From positions 12,841 to 76,840 of the forward strand of contig CAKTZI010000016.1 in assembly GCA_934635385.1 (NCBI GenBank): a DNA stretch of 64,000 nucleotides. The letters run 5' to 3'. The notes under the pieces were generated by a model, which was not told where the DNA came from, ran no database searches, and saw only the letters and a list, made by a program, of their open reading frames with translations. A program made the translations under genes and the position numbers. Source of the DNA: an uncultured Kiritimatiellota bacterium (lineage in GTDB: Bacteria > Verrucomicrobiota > Kiritimatiellia > RFP12 > UBA1067). Of the stretch, positions 53,979-62,257 are shown in pieces. Position 1 is the stretch's first letter; each line of letters starts with the position of its first letter.

Positions 53979-54063
53979 TTTTAACACAGAGGCACAGAGA
54001 CACGGAGGCACGAAGTGGAGCGGCACTACGTGTTCCTCTGTGCCTTCGTGCCTCTGTGCTCAA
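53979..54063. repeat. Word-repeat palindrome, copy 9 (module F)
   Basis: TTTTAACACAGAGGCACAGA, then GACACGGAGGCACGAAG on one arm and CTTCGTGCCTCTGTGCT on the other, with the centre near 54024. It shares TTTTAACACAGAG with module A and ACACGGAG with module C. It lies inside the efflux operon, between the outer-membrane and adaptor genes. Confidence 0.8.
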
Positions 54064-54098
54064 GACTGTCTTCCCGTGGTTGAGAGAGGAGAAAGAAA

Positions 54099-55145
54099 AT
54101 GAACGTAAAGTTGATCGCCTTGATGTTCCTGACTCTTGTCGGAGTTGTGTGGGCGGCGGAGGTGCCGCTCGTGACGGTCTGCCGCGTGCAGAAGGGCGTC
54201 GTGTTCGAGGACACGGCGTTCGCGCAGGGTACGGTGCGCACGAAGGAGTCCGCGACGGTCGCGGCGCGCGTGCCCGGCACGATCGACGAACTGCTTGTCG
54301 CCGAGGGCGCGACGGTGAAGAAGGGCGACGTCCTCTTCCGCGTCGATCACGCGAATCTCGAAAACGCCGTGAAGCTCGCGGAGATCTCCGACCTGAAGGC
54401 GTCGCTCGACTACCGTCGGATGACGCGCCTCGTCGCCGAGGGCGCCGTCACGCGCGATGCCTTCGAGCGGGCGGAGGTCCAGGCCAAGTCCGCCGCGCTC
54501 CAGCTCGCCGTCGCGCGCAAGAACCTCGCCGACTCGGAGGTGCGCGCGCCGTTCGACGGCGTCGTCACGGAGAAGAAGAGGGACATGGGCGACTTCGTCG
54601 CGCCCGGCGCGCCGGTGCTGAAGATGGACAACACGTCCGCCTACGAGATCCGCTTTGCGCTCAATGCGTCCGACTACGGCAAGGTCAAGGTCGGCGAGAC
54701 GGTTGTGCGTCTTGCGTCGGCCGCCGGGGCGGACGGTGCGCCGACGAACGGCTTCCCCGTCGTCTACAGGTCGCCGTCCGTGAACCCCGCGACGCGCACG
54801 TTCGAGATCCGCATCGCCGTGCCGAAGACGGACGACCTCGCGCCGGGCATGATCCGCGACGCGACGGTCGTCTTCGCGCGCACGGTGTCGGACGCGCTGC
54901 CGGCGGCGGCGGTCAATCCGCTGAACGGCACGAACTGCGTCGCGGTCGTGCGCGACGGACGCCTCGCGCTGCTGCCGGTCGCGGCGGGCGTCGAGCGGAA
55001 CGGGCTTCGGGCCGTGCGCGGCGTGCCGCCCGACGCCGATGTCGTCGCGGCGGCGATGCTGCTGTTCAACGAAGGCGACGAGGTGAGGGTCATCAGGGGC
55101 GCGGACAAGAGGGACGCGAGCGACGCGCGACAAGAGACAGACTAA
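54099..55145 (+). CDS. RND efflux periplasmic adaptor (membrane fusion protein)
   Basis: 348 residues. Signal peptide (NVKLIALMFLTLVGVVWA). A split lipoyl/barrel-sandwich domain (VAARVPGTIDELLVAEGATV...DSEVRAPFDGVVTEKKRDMG) with a short helical hairpin between, a beta barrel (YEIRFALNASDYGKVKVGET) and a membrane-proximal domain follow. It should bridge the RND pump and the TolC-like duct. GAGGAGAAAG is 8 bases before the ATG. Second gene of the efflux operon, 133 bases after the first with a repeat palindrome between. Confidence 0.9.
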   Translation: MNVKLIALMFLTLVGVVWAAEVPLVTVCRVQKGVVFEDTAFAQGTVRTKESATVAARVPGTIDELLVAEGATVKKGDVLFRVDHANLENAVKLAEISDLKASLDYRRMTRLVAEGAVTRDAFERAEVQAKSAALQLAVARKNLADSEVRAPFDGVVTEKKRDMGDFVAPGAPVLKMDNTSAYEIRFALNASDYGKVKVGETVVRLASAAGADGAPTNGFPVVYRSPSVNPATRTFEIRIAVPKTDDLAPGMIRDATVVFARTVSDALPAAAVNPLNGTNCVAVVRDGRLALLPVAAGVERNGLRAVRGVPPDADVVAAAMLLFNEGDEVRVIRGADKRDASDARQETD

Positions 55146-55146
55146 C

Positions 55147-55196
55147 CATCCCCATTCGCCCATTCGATCATTCGCCCATTCGATCATTCGATTATT
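55147..55196 (+). repeat. Short direct repeats of CCATTCGATCATTCG type
   Basis: CCATTCGATCATTCG occurs twice in tandem (55158-55172 and 55173-55187), after CCATTCG and before ATTATTTCC. It fills the gap between the adaptor and pump genes and lies in the leader of the pump gene. Confidence 0.7.
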
Positions 55197-55204
55197 TCCA
55201 TTCT

Positions 55205-58200
55205 ATGTTCCTTTCTGATTTCAGTCTGAAGCGTCCGATTGCCATGACGGTCGTGCTGATCGTCCTGGGGCTGTTCGGCTACCTTGCGTTCCGCACGGTC
55301 GGCTACGACATCACGCCGGCGATGGACGTGCCCTACGTGACCGTCACGGTCGTCTATCCGGGCGCGTCGCCGGAGGAGATCGAGACATCCGTCGCGAAGA
55401 AGCTGGAGGACGCCGCGACGCAGGTGAACGGTCTGAAGCACGTGACGGCGACGTGTGCGAACAACTTCTGCCAGCTGCTTCTCGAATTCGAGGGCGACCG
55501 CGACGTCGACGTGATGGCGACGGACGTGCGCGAGAAGATCGACCTCATCAGGAACGAGCTACCGTCCGGCGCCGAGCAGCCCAAGGTGCTCAAGTACGAC
55601 ATGAACGCGACGCCCGTCGTCACGCTCGCGCTGTCGGGCGTGGCGGATGTCGGCGCGCTCTACGACTACGCGGACGACACGCTCAAGGCGCGCTTCTCGG
55701 TGCTGTCGGGCGTCGCGCAGGTGGAGCTGATCGGCGGCGAGAAGCGCGAGGTCGTCGTGGAGCTCGACCGCGAACGCCTCGCGGCGAAGGGGCTCACCGT
55801 CGCCGAGGTCGTGCAGAAGGTCGGCAAGGGCAACCTCAAGGTTCCGTCCGGCGACGTCGATGACCACGGCCGCAGCATCCCCGTCACGTTCGACGCCGAG
55901 GCGGCGACGCCGCAGGGGCTCGGCGACGTCGAGCTGGGCGCGCCGCGCGGGGCGAAGGTCTACCTGCGCGACGTGGCGACGTTCGGCTTCGGCTCGAAGA
56001 AGGTCGAGACGCTCGGCTTCTACGACGGCCGCCCGGCGGTGCTGCTGAAGGTCACGAAGCGCGGCGAGGCGAACGCCCTCAAGACCGTGCAGCTCGTGCG
56101 GAAGACGTTCGGCGAGGTCTCGGCGCAGCTGCCGGAGGGGCTGAAGCTCGACTGGGTGCGCGACGACGGCGACTTCGTGCAGGCGTCTGTCGGGGACGGC
56201 TTCAGCTCGATCTGGCAGTCGATCCTGCTGACGGGCGTCATCCTCGTCCTCTTCCTCGCGGACTGGCGGACGGCGTGTGCGGCGTTCGTCTCGATTCCCG
56301 TCACGGTCGTCGTCACGATGGTCGTCTTCCCGGCGTTCGGCTACACCTTCGACCTCATCACGATGAGCGCGATCGGCATCACGACCGGCATTCTCGTCGC
56401 GAACTCCATCGTCGTCCTGGAGAACATCTCGAAGCGGCTGTCCGAGGCGTCCGCGACCGGCGCGGCGGACGTGCGCGGTGCCGTCGCGCGCGCGGCGGGC
56501 GAGATCGCGCTCGCCGTGTTTGCGTCCGCCCTCACGAACGTCGTCGTCTTCCTGCCGATCGGCACGATGAAGACGGTCGTCGGCAAGATACTCTCGCCGT
56601 TCGCGGTCGTCATCACGGCGGCAACCTTCGCCTCGCTGTTCGTCTCGTTCACGCTGACGCCCATCCTCGCGGCGCTGCTCGCGGGACGCGGCGAAGGGGT
56701 GAACCGCCTGCTCGCGAAAGTCCTCGCGCCGTGGAATCTCCTCTATCGCGGACTGGAGAGGGCCTACAATGTCACGCTCGGCGGACTTCTGCGGCATCCG
56801 TGGCTCGCGACGCTCGCGATCGTCGCCCTGACGGCCGTCGCGTTCCGGCTCGTCGCGCCGGGCGTGCGGATGGACTTCATCCCGACGTTCGACAAGGCGG
56901 AGCTGACCGTGCGCCTGGAGTTCCCGCCCGACTTCGCGCTTACGCAGACGGCCGCGCGCGCCAACGCCCTCGCGGCGAAGCTGGCGGCGGCGCGGGACGC
57001 GGCGGGCGAGCCGCTCGTCCTGCGCCAGGCGATCGCCGTCGGCAAGACGCAGGGCATCGCCGGGCAGGTCAGCCAGGGCACGCATCTCGCGGAGATCACG
57101 GTCGTCCTGAAGCCGGTTACCGGCCGGCGCGAGACGATCTTCGAGGCCGCCGAGCGGCTGCGCGAGATCTGCCGCGCCGAGCCGGACGTCGTCTGGTCGG
57201 TGCTCGTGCCGAGCGTGGTCGGCGGCGCGGGGCAGCAGATCGCGCTGCGCGTGCGGGGCGACGACTTCGCCGCGATCGACCGCGCCGCGCTCGCGGCGGC
57301 GCGCGAAAGCGCGGCGTCGCCCGACTGCGCGGACGTCGCGCACACGGTACGGCCCGGCCGCCCGGAGGTGCGCCTCTTCCCGAACCGCGCCGTCCTCAAC
57401 GACGTCGGCGTCTCGCCGGACGCGCTCGGCCTCACGCTGCGCGCGTCGCTCGCGGGCCTCACGCCGACGACGTTCACGAAGGGCGACCGCTCCTACGACG
57501 TGCGTGTGCGCCTGAAGGGCGAGGAGGGCGTCGAGCAGATCCCGGCGCTGAACTTTCCGGGGCCGGACGGCGTGCCGTTCGCGCTCGGCACGCTCGCGAC
57601 GGAACGGCGGCGGCTTCAGCGCGTACAGATCGTCCGCAGCGACAAGCGCCGCGCCGTGACGGTCTACGGCGACGCGGCGGACGGGAAGGGCCTCGGCCCG
57701 GCCATCGACGCGATGGAGCGGATCGCCGCGTCGAAGCTCGGTCCCGGCATGGACACGATGCTCGGCGGCACCGCCGAGCTGATGGGCGAGACGGTGGACG
57801 AGTTCAAGTCCGTCACCGTGATTGCCATCGCGCTCACGTACCTGCTGCTCGCGGCGGTGCTGGAGTCGTGGCTGCAGCCGTTCGTCATCCTCTTCACGAT
57901 TCCGTTCTCGTACCTCGGCCTGTTCGCGGCGATTCGGCTGACGGGCACGACGCTCTCGATCTTCGGGCTTCTCGCGGGCATCATGCTCGTCGGCGTCGTC
58001 GTGAACGCGGCGATCCTGCTGATGGACGAGCGGACGAACCTGCTGAAGGCGGGCGTGCCGAACCGCGAGGCGGTGCGGCGGGCGGCGGCGACGCGGTTCC
58101 GGCCGATCCTGATGAGCTGCGCGGCGGCGCTCTTCGGCATGCTGCCGATGGCGTTTGTCGGCGGCTTCGGCGCGGAGCTGCGCCAGTCCATCGGCATCGG

Positions 58201-58282
58201 CTCGGTGGGCGGCATCTTCGTCTCGTCGCTCGTCTCGCTCTATTTCATCCCTTGCCTCTGCGCGCTCGGCCGTGACCGGTGA
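55205..58282 (+). CDS. RND-family efflux transporter, inner-membrane pump
   Basis: 1025 residues, normal for AcrB-type pumps. MFLSDFSLKRPIAMTVVLIV begins TM1, a large periplasmic loop follows, then TM2-6 (SILLTGVILVLFLADWRTAC, VFPAFGYTFDLITMSAIGIT), a second loop and TM8-12 (FVILFTIPFSYLGLFAAIRL, PMAFVGGFGAELRQSIGIGS). In TM4 the paired Asp of HAE1 pumps (VDDAIVVVENV) is replaced: ILVANSIVVLENI, with Ala-Asn. Proton coupling must therefore differ or the pump belongs to a divergent subfamily. Third gene of the operon; its ATG has no ribosome site. Confidence 0.9.
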   Translation: MFLSDFSLKRPIAMTVVLIVLGLFGYLAFRTVGYDITPAMDVPYVTVTVVYPGASPEEIETSVAKKLEDAATQVNGLKHVTATCANNFCQLLLEFEGDRDVDVMATDVREKIDLIRNELPSGAEQPKVLKYDMNATPVVTLALSGVADVGALYDYADDTLKARFSVLSGVAQVELIGGEKREVVVELDRERLAAKGLTVAEVVQKVGKGNLKVPSGDVDDHGRSIPVTFDAEAATPQGLGDVELGAPRGAKVYLRDVATFGFGSKKVETLGFYDGRPAVLLKVTKRGEANALKTVQLVRKTFGEVSAQLPEGLKLDWVRDDGDFVQASVGDGFSSIWQSILLTGVILVLFLADWRTACAAFVSIPVTVVVTMVVFPAFGYTFDLITMSAIGITTGILVANSIVVLENISKRLSEASATGAADVRGAVARAAGEIALAVFASALTNVVVFLPIGTMKTVVGKILSPFAVVITAATFASLFVSFTLTPILAALLAGRGEGVNRLLAKVLAPWNLLYRGLERAYNVTLGGLLRHPWLATLAIVALTAVAFRLVAPGVRMDFIPTFDKAELTVRLEFPPDFALTQTAARANALAAKLAAARDAAGEPLVLRQAIAVGKTQGIAGQVSQGTHLAEITVVLKPVTGRRETIFEAAERLREICRAEPDVVWSVLVPSVVGGAGQQIALRVRGDDFAAIDRAALAAARESAASPDCADVAHTVRPGRPEVRLFPNRAVLNDVGVSPDALGLTLRASLAGLTPTTFTKGDRSYDVRVRLKGEEGVEQIPALNFPGPDGVPFALGTLATERRRLQRVQIVRSDKRRAVTVYGDAADGKGLGPAIDAMERIAASKLGPGMDTMLGGTAELMGETVDEFKSVTVIAIALTYLLLAAVLESWLQPFVILFTIPFSYLGLFAAIRLTGTTLSIFGLLAGIMLVGVVVNAAILLMDERTNLLKAGVPNREAVRRAAATRFRPILMSCAAALFGMLPMAFVGGFGAELRQSIGIGSVGGIFVSSLVSLYFIPCLCALGRDR

Positions 58283-58406
58283 CGCGGCAGACGTCTCGCG
58301 CCGGTCGTCACGGGGCATTCGGGCCGAGGAGGTTTTTGACCGATTGACTGTTGCGTAAAATATAAGCACATCGTGCGGATAAAATGAGAAACGGCCGGGG
58401 AATTTT

Positions 58407-58415
58407 TGGTACAAT
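58407..58415 (+). promoter_or_regulatory. Extended -10 promoter of the metallo-beta-lactamase-fold gene
   Basis: TGGTACAAT ends at 58415. The leader is about 38 bases with AGGAGA before ATG 58460. Confidence 0.5.
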
Positions 58416-58459
58416 ATGGGGCAACCCGAATCAGGAATGAAAAAACAGGAGAAAATGAA

Positions 58460-60562
58460 ATGAAAATGCCGAGTCTGCTTGCCGCCGTGGCGCTGTCCGT
58501 CTTGACGCTGTCCGCCGCGCCGACGCGCACGTGTCTCTTCACGCCGACGGGCGGCGCATCGCGCGATCTCGTGATTGCGGACTGGTCGGCGACCGTGAAC
58601 GGCGAGCCGCATGAACTGGTCGTGGGCGAGCATCGGTGCGGCTTCCACCGCTTTCGGAGCGGTTGGACGTTCCCTGGCTTCGATCCGCGAACCCGCAACG
58701 AGGTCGTGATGACGGGCACGTTCGAGGTGCCGTCCGACGGCGAAGTGGCGACGGGGCTCACAGGCGATTGGTTCTACGACCTTGCGCTCGACGGGAAGAC
58801 CGTTTTCACGACGGGTAGCGGCGGCAACGGCACGAGCGAGTACGGCTACTGGAACAAGACGGCGAAGTTCCCCGTGACGGCGGGACGGCACACGCTGACG
58901 GTCACGCTCCGCAACGGCATGGGCGGCCTGATGTTCGCGCTCGGCAAGCCGGAGCCGCGTCCCGTCGTCGCGAAGGAGCCGGTCTCGGTCGCCGACGCGC
59001 TCGCGGCGGCGCGGCGCATCTGGGCGGGCGACGTCTACGAACGGAACGACGCGCGGCGGCGCGCGGACATGGCCGTTGTCCAGCGCGCGATCGACATGAC
59101 GTCGGGCGCGGACTTCGGCAAGGCCGTGCGCGGTGACCGGAGCGCGGCGCTGTTCGCGAAGGCGCCCGCGCTCGCGGTCATCGACGCGGCGGTCGACAGG
59201 ATCCTCGCGGAAGTGCCCGCGACGAAGGTCGCGAAGGGCACAGTCGCCGTCTGGTACTACTACGACATGGGGCACGTCGTGAAGACGCCCGGCGGCACGG
59301 TCTTCGGCATCGACCTGAGCGGGCCGCGCGACGACGAGCTCGCCGACCTCCTCGACTTCGCGCTCGTCACGCACAACCACGGCGACCACGCCTCCGAGCG
59401 CGTGCTGCGCGCGATGCAGAAGAAGGGCGGCTTCGCGAACGGCAAGCCCGTCGTCTCGTCGTTCATGTATTCGCCGTGGAACGCGCGCAGTCCGAAGACG
59501 TACACGTTCGGCGACTGCACGGTCGAGACGGGCGTGACGGATCACAACGCCTACTGGACGGAATCCATGACGCCCTACAAGGTGACGTGCGGACGCGGGG
59601 CGGAGGCCGTCACGCTCCTGCACGCGGGCGACGGCTGGGACGGTGCGCAGCTCGTGCGCTTCGCGCCCGTCGACGTCGCGATCTGCCATGTCTGGCCGTT
59701 TGACGGACACAACGCCGAGAAGACGGCGCGCGTTCTCCGTCCTGATCTGCTCGTCGTCTCGCATGCGCAGGAGATGAGCCATGGCTTCGGTCCCGGACGC
59801 TGGGACTGGTCGGCCTGTGAGGAGGAGGCTGCGCGCGCGACGGACGCGGGCACGGTGATCTATCCGATTTGGGGCGAGAAGTTCGTCTGGCGCAAGCGGT
59901 CGCTGAAGCCCGCACTCGTCGCGAAGGAGCTGCCGGTCGGCACGGCGGTGGACGATGCGGCGTTCTGGGCGGGTGTGCCGGAAACGCGGCTGATGGACAT
60001 GCGCGAGAAGTACGTCTTTCGCGGCGACTTCCCGCAGGCCGTGAAGTTCGCGTGGGACGCGCAGAACCTCTACTTCCGCTACGAGGTGAAGGACGACGAC
60101 ATTTTCCACGCCGCGCCGGAAACGTGCAACAACCTCTACGCCTTCGGCGACACGATGGAGCTTTTCCTCCAGTCCGAAGGGGCGCGCGCCTACTGGGAGT
60201 TCCATTTCGCCGCGTCGGGACGGGCGGGGGCGATCTGGTTCCCGTCGCGCGGCAAGCGGATGCCGGAGCATGTGTGCTACCTGCCGTTCGACGGACTGAC
60301 GAATGCGGTCACGGTCGTCGGCACGTTGAACGACGACACTGACCGCGACGAACGCTGGTCGGGCGTCTGCACGATTCCGTGGGCGTCGATTCGGACGAAG
60401 TTCCTCGACTACAGGCCGGGCGATCCGCTGCGCGTGCAGGCGACCGGCGTCGTCTATTCACGCTATGCGCGCGGCGAGGAGAAGCAGCAGCTCTTCCACA
60501 CGCCGGGGCGCGAATGCGATCCGCACACGATGGCGGACTGGTGCGACCTGCGGTTTGAGTAG
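58460..60562 (+). CDS. Secreted metallo-beta-lactamase-fold protein with CBM9-like C-terminus
   Basis: 700 residues. Signal peptide MKMPSLLAAVALSVLTLSAA. A beta-rich domain that looks galactose-binding-like fills 25-165. The metal site THNHGDHAS (His305, His307, Asp309, His310) and VTLLHAGDGWDG, with ICHVWPFDGHNAE, mark an MBL fold at about 260-500. The last ~170 residues (AVKFAWDAQNLYFRYEVKDD, CTIPWASIRTKF) are CBM9-like, as in the GH39-like proteins here. The chemistry is unknown; secreted MBL proteins joined to sugar-binding domains suggest a hydrolase or lactonase on carbohydrate. ATG 58460 has AGGAGA 8 bases upstream. Confidence 0.75.
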   Translation: MKMPSLLAAVALSVLTLSAAPTRTCLFTPTGGASRDLVIADWSATVNGEPHELVVGEHRCGFHRFRSGWTFPGFDPRTRNEVVMTGTFEVPSDGEVATGLTGDWFYDLALDGKTVFTTGSGGNGTSEYGYWNKTAKFPVTAGRHTLTVTLRNGMGGLMFALGKPEPRPVVAKEPVSVADALAAARRIWAGDVYERNDARRRADMAVVQRAIDMTSGADFGKAVRGDRSAALFAKAPALAVIDAAVDRILAEVPATKVAKGTVAVWYYYDMGHVVKTPGGTVFGIDLSGPRDDELADLLDFALVTHNHGDHASERVLRAMQKKGGFANGKPVVSSFMYSPWNARSPKTYTFGDCTVETGVTDHNAYWTESMTPYKVTCGRGAEAVTLLHAGDGWDGAQLVRFAPVDVAICHVWPFDGHNAEKTARVLRPDLLVVSHAQEMSHGFGPGRWDWSACEEEAARATDAGTVIYPIWGEKFVWRKRSLKPALVAKELPVGTAVDDAAFWAGVPETRLMDMREKYVFRGDFPQAVKFAWDAQNLYFRYEVKDDDIFHAAPETCNNLYAFGDTMELFLQSEGARAYWEFHFAASGRAGAIWFPSRGKRMPEHVCYLPFDGLTNAVTVVGTLNDDTDRDERWSGVCTIPWASIRTKFLDYRPGDPLRVQATGVVYSRYARGEEKQQLFHTPGRECDPHTMADWCDLRFE

Positions 60563-60593
60563 CGCGTTTGCCTAAGATGTCTTTGCTTCACGG

Positions 60594-60711
60594 CTACTGC
60601 GCAATGGCGCAGAGACGGTCGACGAAAACATAGACGGCTCCGATTGCGCCATAGGCCGGATTCGCGCGGTAGGTGTCGTCGTAGCGGAAGATGTAGCCGG
60701 CAGCGCTCCGT
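60594..60711 (-). pseudogene. C-terminal remnant of a lost gene
   Basis: On the minus strand 38 codons read AAGYIFRYDDTYRANPAYGA followed by a hydrophobic stretch ending CAIAQ and a TAG at 60594-60596. The composition is protein-like, but there is no start and the frame is cut at 60712, exactly where the tandem repeats begin. Probably the 3' end of a membrane or secreted protein gene whose front has been lost. Confidence 0.4.
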
Positions 60712-60792
60712 ATCACCGAACAGAAATGCGTCAAATCACCGAACGAAAATACGTCAAACAACCGAACAAAAGCGCGTCAAATCACCGAACGG
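60712..60792 (+). repeat. Tandem 23-bp repeats, three full and one partial
   Basis: Units at 60712-60734, 60735-60757, 60758-60780 and a 12-base start at 60781-60792. Consensus: A(T/C)(C/A)ACCGAAC, four or five A/G-rich bases, then CGTCAA. No spacers, so this is not a CRISPR. It ends 3 bases before the -35 box of the next gene. Confidence 0.85.
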
Positions 60793-60794
60793 CA

Positions 60795-60824
60795 TTGACC
60801 TCTTGGATGCAAATGTGGTATACT
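60795..60824 (+). promoter_or_regulatory. Leaderless promoter of the DUF4143 ATPase gene
   Basis: TTGACC (60795-60800), an 18-bp spacer and TGGTATACT ending at 60824. ATG 60832 follows after 7 bases. Confidence 0.7.
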
Positions 60825-60831
60825 GCTTTCG

Positions 60832-62136
60832 ATGAAAGTCGAGAAAATCTACCGAAAACGCATACTTGATACCGTTTTGGAGCGGAAACTGGCGGGCGCG
60901 GGTGCTGTTCTCGTCGAAGGGCCCAAATGGTGCGGCAAGACGACAACCTGTGAACAGCTGGCGAAGAGCGTTCTCTATATGGCCGATCCCGTGCGCCGCG
61001 ACCGTTATCTGATGCAGGCATCGGTTGACATCACGGAACTGCTGAAAGGCGAACAGCCTCGTCTGATCGACGAATGGCAGGATGCGCCGAAGTTCTGGGA
61101 CGCGATTCGCTACGATGTCGATCATTCGGAGGGACTGGGGCACTACATCCTGACCGGCTCGGCCGTTCCGTTGGACGACAGGAACGAGCGAAGCGGCAAG
61201 AAGGACATCGTCCATTCGGGGACGGGGCGCATCGTGCGTGTGCGGATGCGACCGATGTCGCTCTGGGAATCGGGCGAGTCGTCCGGCGAAGTCTCCCTGT
61301 CCGCGCTGTTCGCGGGCGAACGCCTTGCGGCGGCGAAGGCCAAGGACTGGTCGCTGACGGATGCCGCCTACCTGATCTGCCGTGGCGGGTGGCCACAGGC
61401 GGTCAATCTGAAGGGCGACGTTGCGCTGGATCAGGCGTTCGCCTATGTCGATGCCGTCGTGAATTCTGACGTGTCGCGGGTCGATGGCGTGTCACGTGAC
61501 CCCGCCCGTGTCCGCCGTCTGCTGAGATCGTATGCGCGATTGCAGGGGACGCAGGCCACGATTCCGAGCATTCGCAAGGACATGGCGGGCGATCGGAACG
61601 GGCCAGACGACGACACGATTTCGTCCTATCTGAATGCGTTGAGGAAGATCTTCGTCGTCGAGGATTCCGAGGCGTGGTGTCCGGCCCTGCGCTCAAAGGC
61701 GGCGGTTCGCCTGTCGGATACGCGGTACTTTTCGGATCCGTCGATAGCGACGGCGGCGCTTGGCCTGGGGCCGGAAGACCTGATGAACGACATCCGCGCC
61801 TACGGATGGTTCTTTGAGGCGATGGCCGTGCGCGACTTGCGCGTCTATGCCGATGCCCTGAACGGGCAGGTGAGCCATTACCTGGATCGAAACGGACTCG
61901 AATGCGATGCGGTCGTGCATCTGCGAAACGGTGCGAGCGGCCTTGTCGAGATCAAGCTGGGCGGAGAAAAGCTCATTGAAGAGGGGGCGAAGACCCTGAA
62001 CGAGCTTTCGGGGCTGATCGACACGTCGCGCCAGAGGGAAGTCGCCTTCAAGATGATCGTGACGGCGACTGGCGACGCCGCATATCGGCGGTCGGACGGC
62101 ATTCTCGTCTGTCCGCTCTCGGCACTGAGGCCGTAG
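60832..62136 (+). CDS. AAA ATPase with DUF4143 C-terminal domain
   Basis: 434 residues. P-loop VLVEGPKWCGKTTT (27-40), Walker B PRLIDEWQDAP, sensor HYILTGSAVP and RPMSLWESGESSGEVSL are the standard motifs of the ATP-binding/DUF4143 family. The C-terminal part FEAMAVRDLRVYADALNGQV, followed by CDAVVHLRNGASGLVEIKLG, has the Asp and Glu-Ile-Lys of a nuclease-like fold. Family members are very common in gut genomes and have no settled role. 23-bp tandem repeats lie directly upstream of its promoter and may be a control or recombination site. Confidence 0.88.
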   Translation: MKVEKIYRKRILDTVLERKLAGAGAVLVEGPKWCGKTTTCEQLAKSVLYMADPVRRDRYLMQASVDITELLKGEQPRLIDEWQDAPKFWDAIRYDVDHSEGLGHYILTGSAVPLDDRNERSGKKDIVHSGTGRIVRVRMRPMSLWESGESSGEVSLSALFAGERLAAAKAKDWSLTDAAYLICRGGWPQAVNLKGDVALDQAFAYVDAVVNSDVSRVDGVSRDPARVRRLLRSYARLQGTQATIPSIRKDMAGDRNGPDDDTISSYLNALRKIFVVEDSEAWCPALRSKAAVRLSDTRYFSDPSIATAALGLGPEDLMNDIRAYGWFFEAMAVRDLRVYADALNGQVSHYLDRNGLECDAVVHLRNGASGLVEIKLGGEKLIEEGAKTLNELSGLIDTSRQREVAFKMIVTATGDAAYRRSDGILVCPLSALRP

Positions 62137-62212
62137 GCTTGTCGCCGTATGAAACCCCGCTAATTAGGCGTCGCAAATTTTGCGCAAATGGATAAGGCTT
62201 GACGGCGGAATA

Positions 62213-62221
62213 TGGTATAAT
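62213..62221 (+). promoter_or_regulatory. Extended -10 promoter of the frameshifted secreted gene
   Basis: TGGTATAAT ends at 62221. The leader is about 30 bases with GGAGG at 62244-62248 before ATG 62258. Confidence 0.55.
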
Positions 62222-62257
62222 TCACATTCTGAAAAACACCATTGGAGGTTTGTAAGG

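Noticed and set aside
55559..60271. A 1570-codon open frame on the minus strand opposite the RND pump and the MBL-fold gene
   Set aside because: Arg/Asp/Glu/Val low-complexity product with no domains; it mirrors GC-rich third positions of two well-identified plus-strand genes.
60712..60792. CRISPR array
   Set aside because: The 23-bp units are directly abutting with no spacers, and no cas genes are present.
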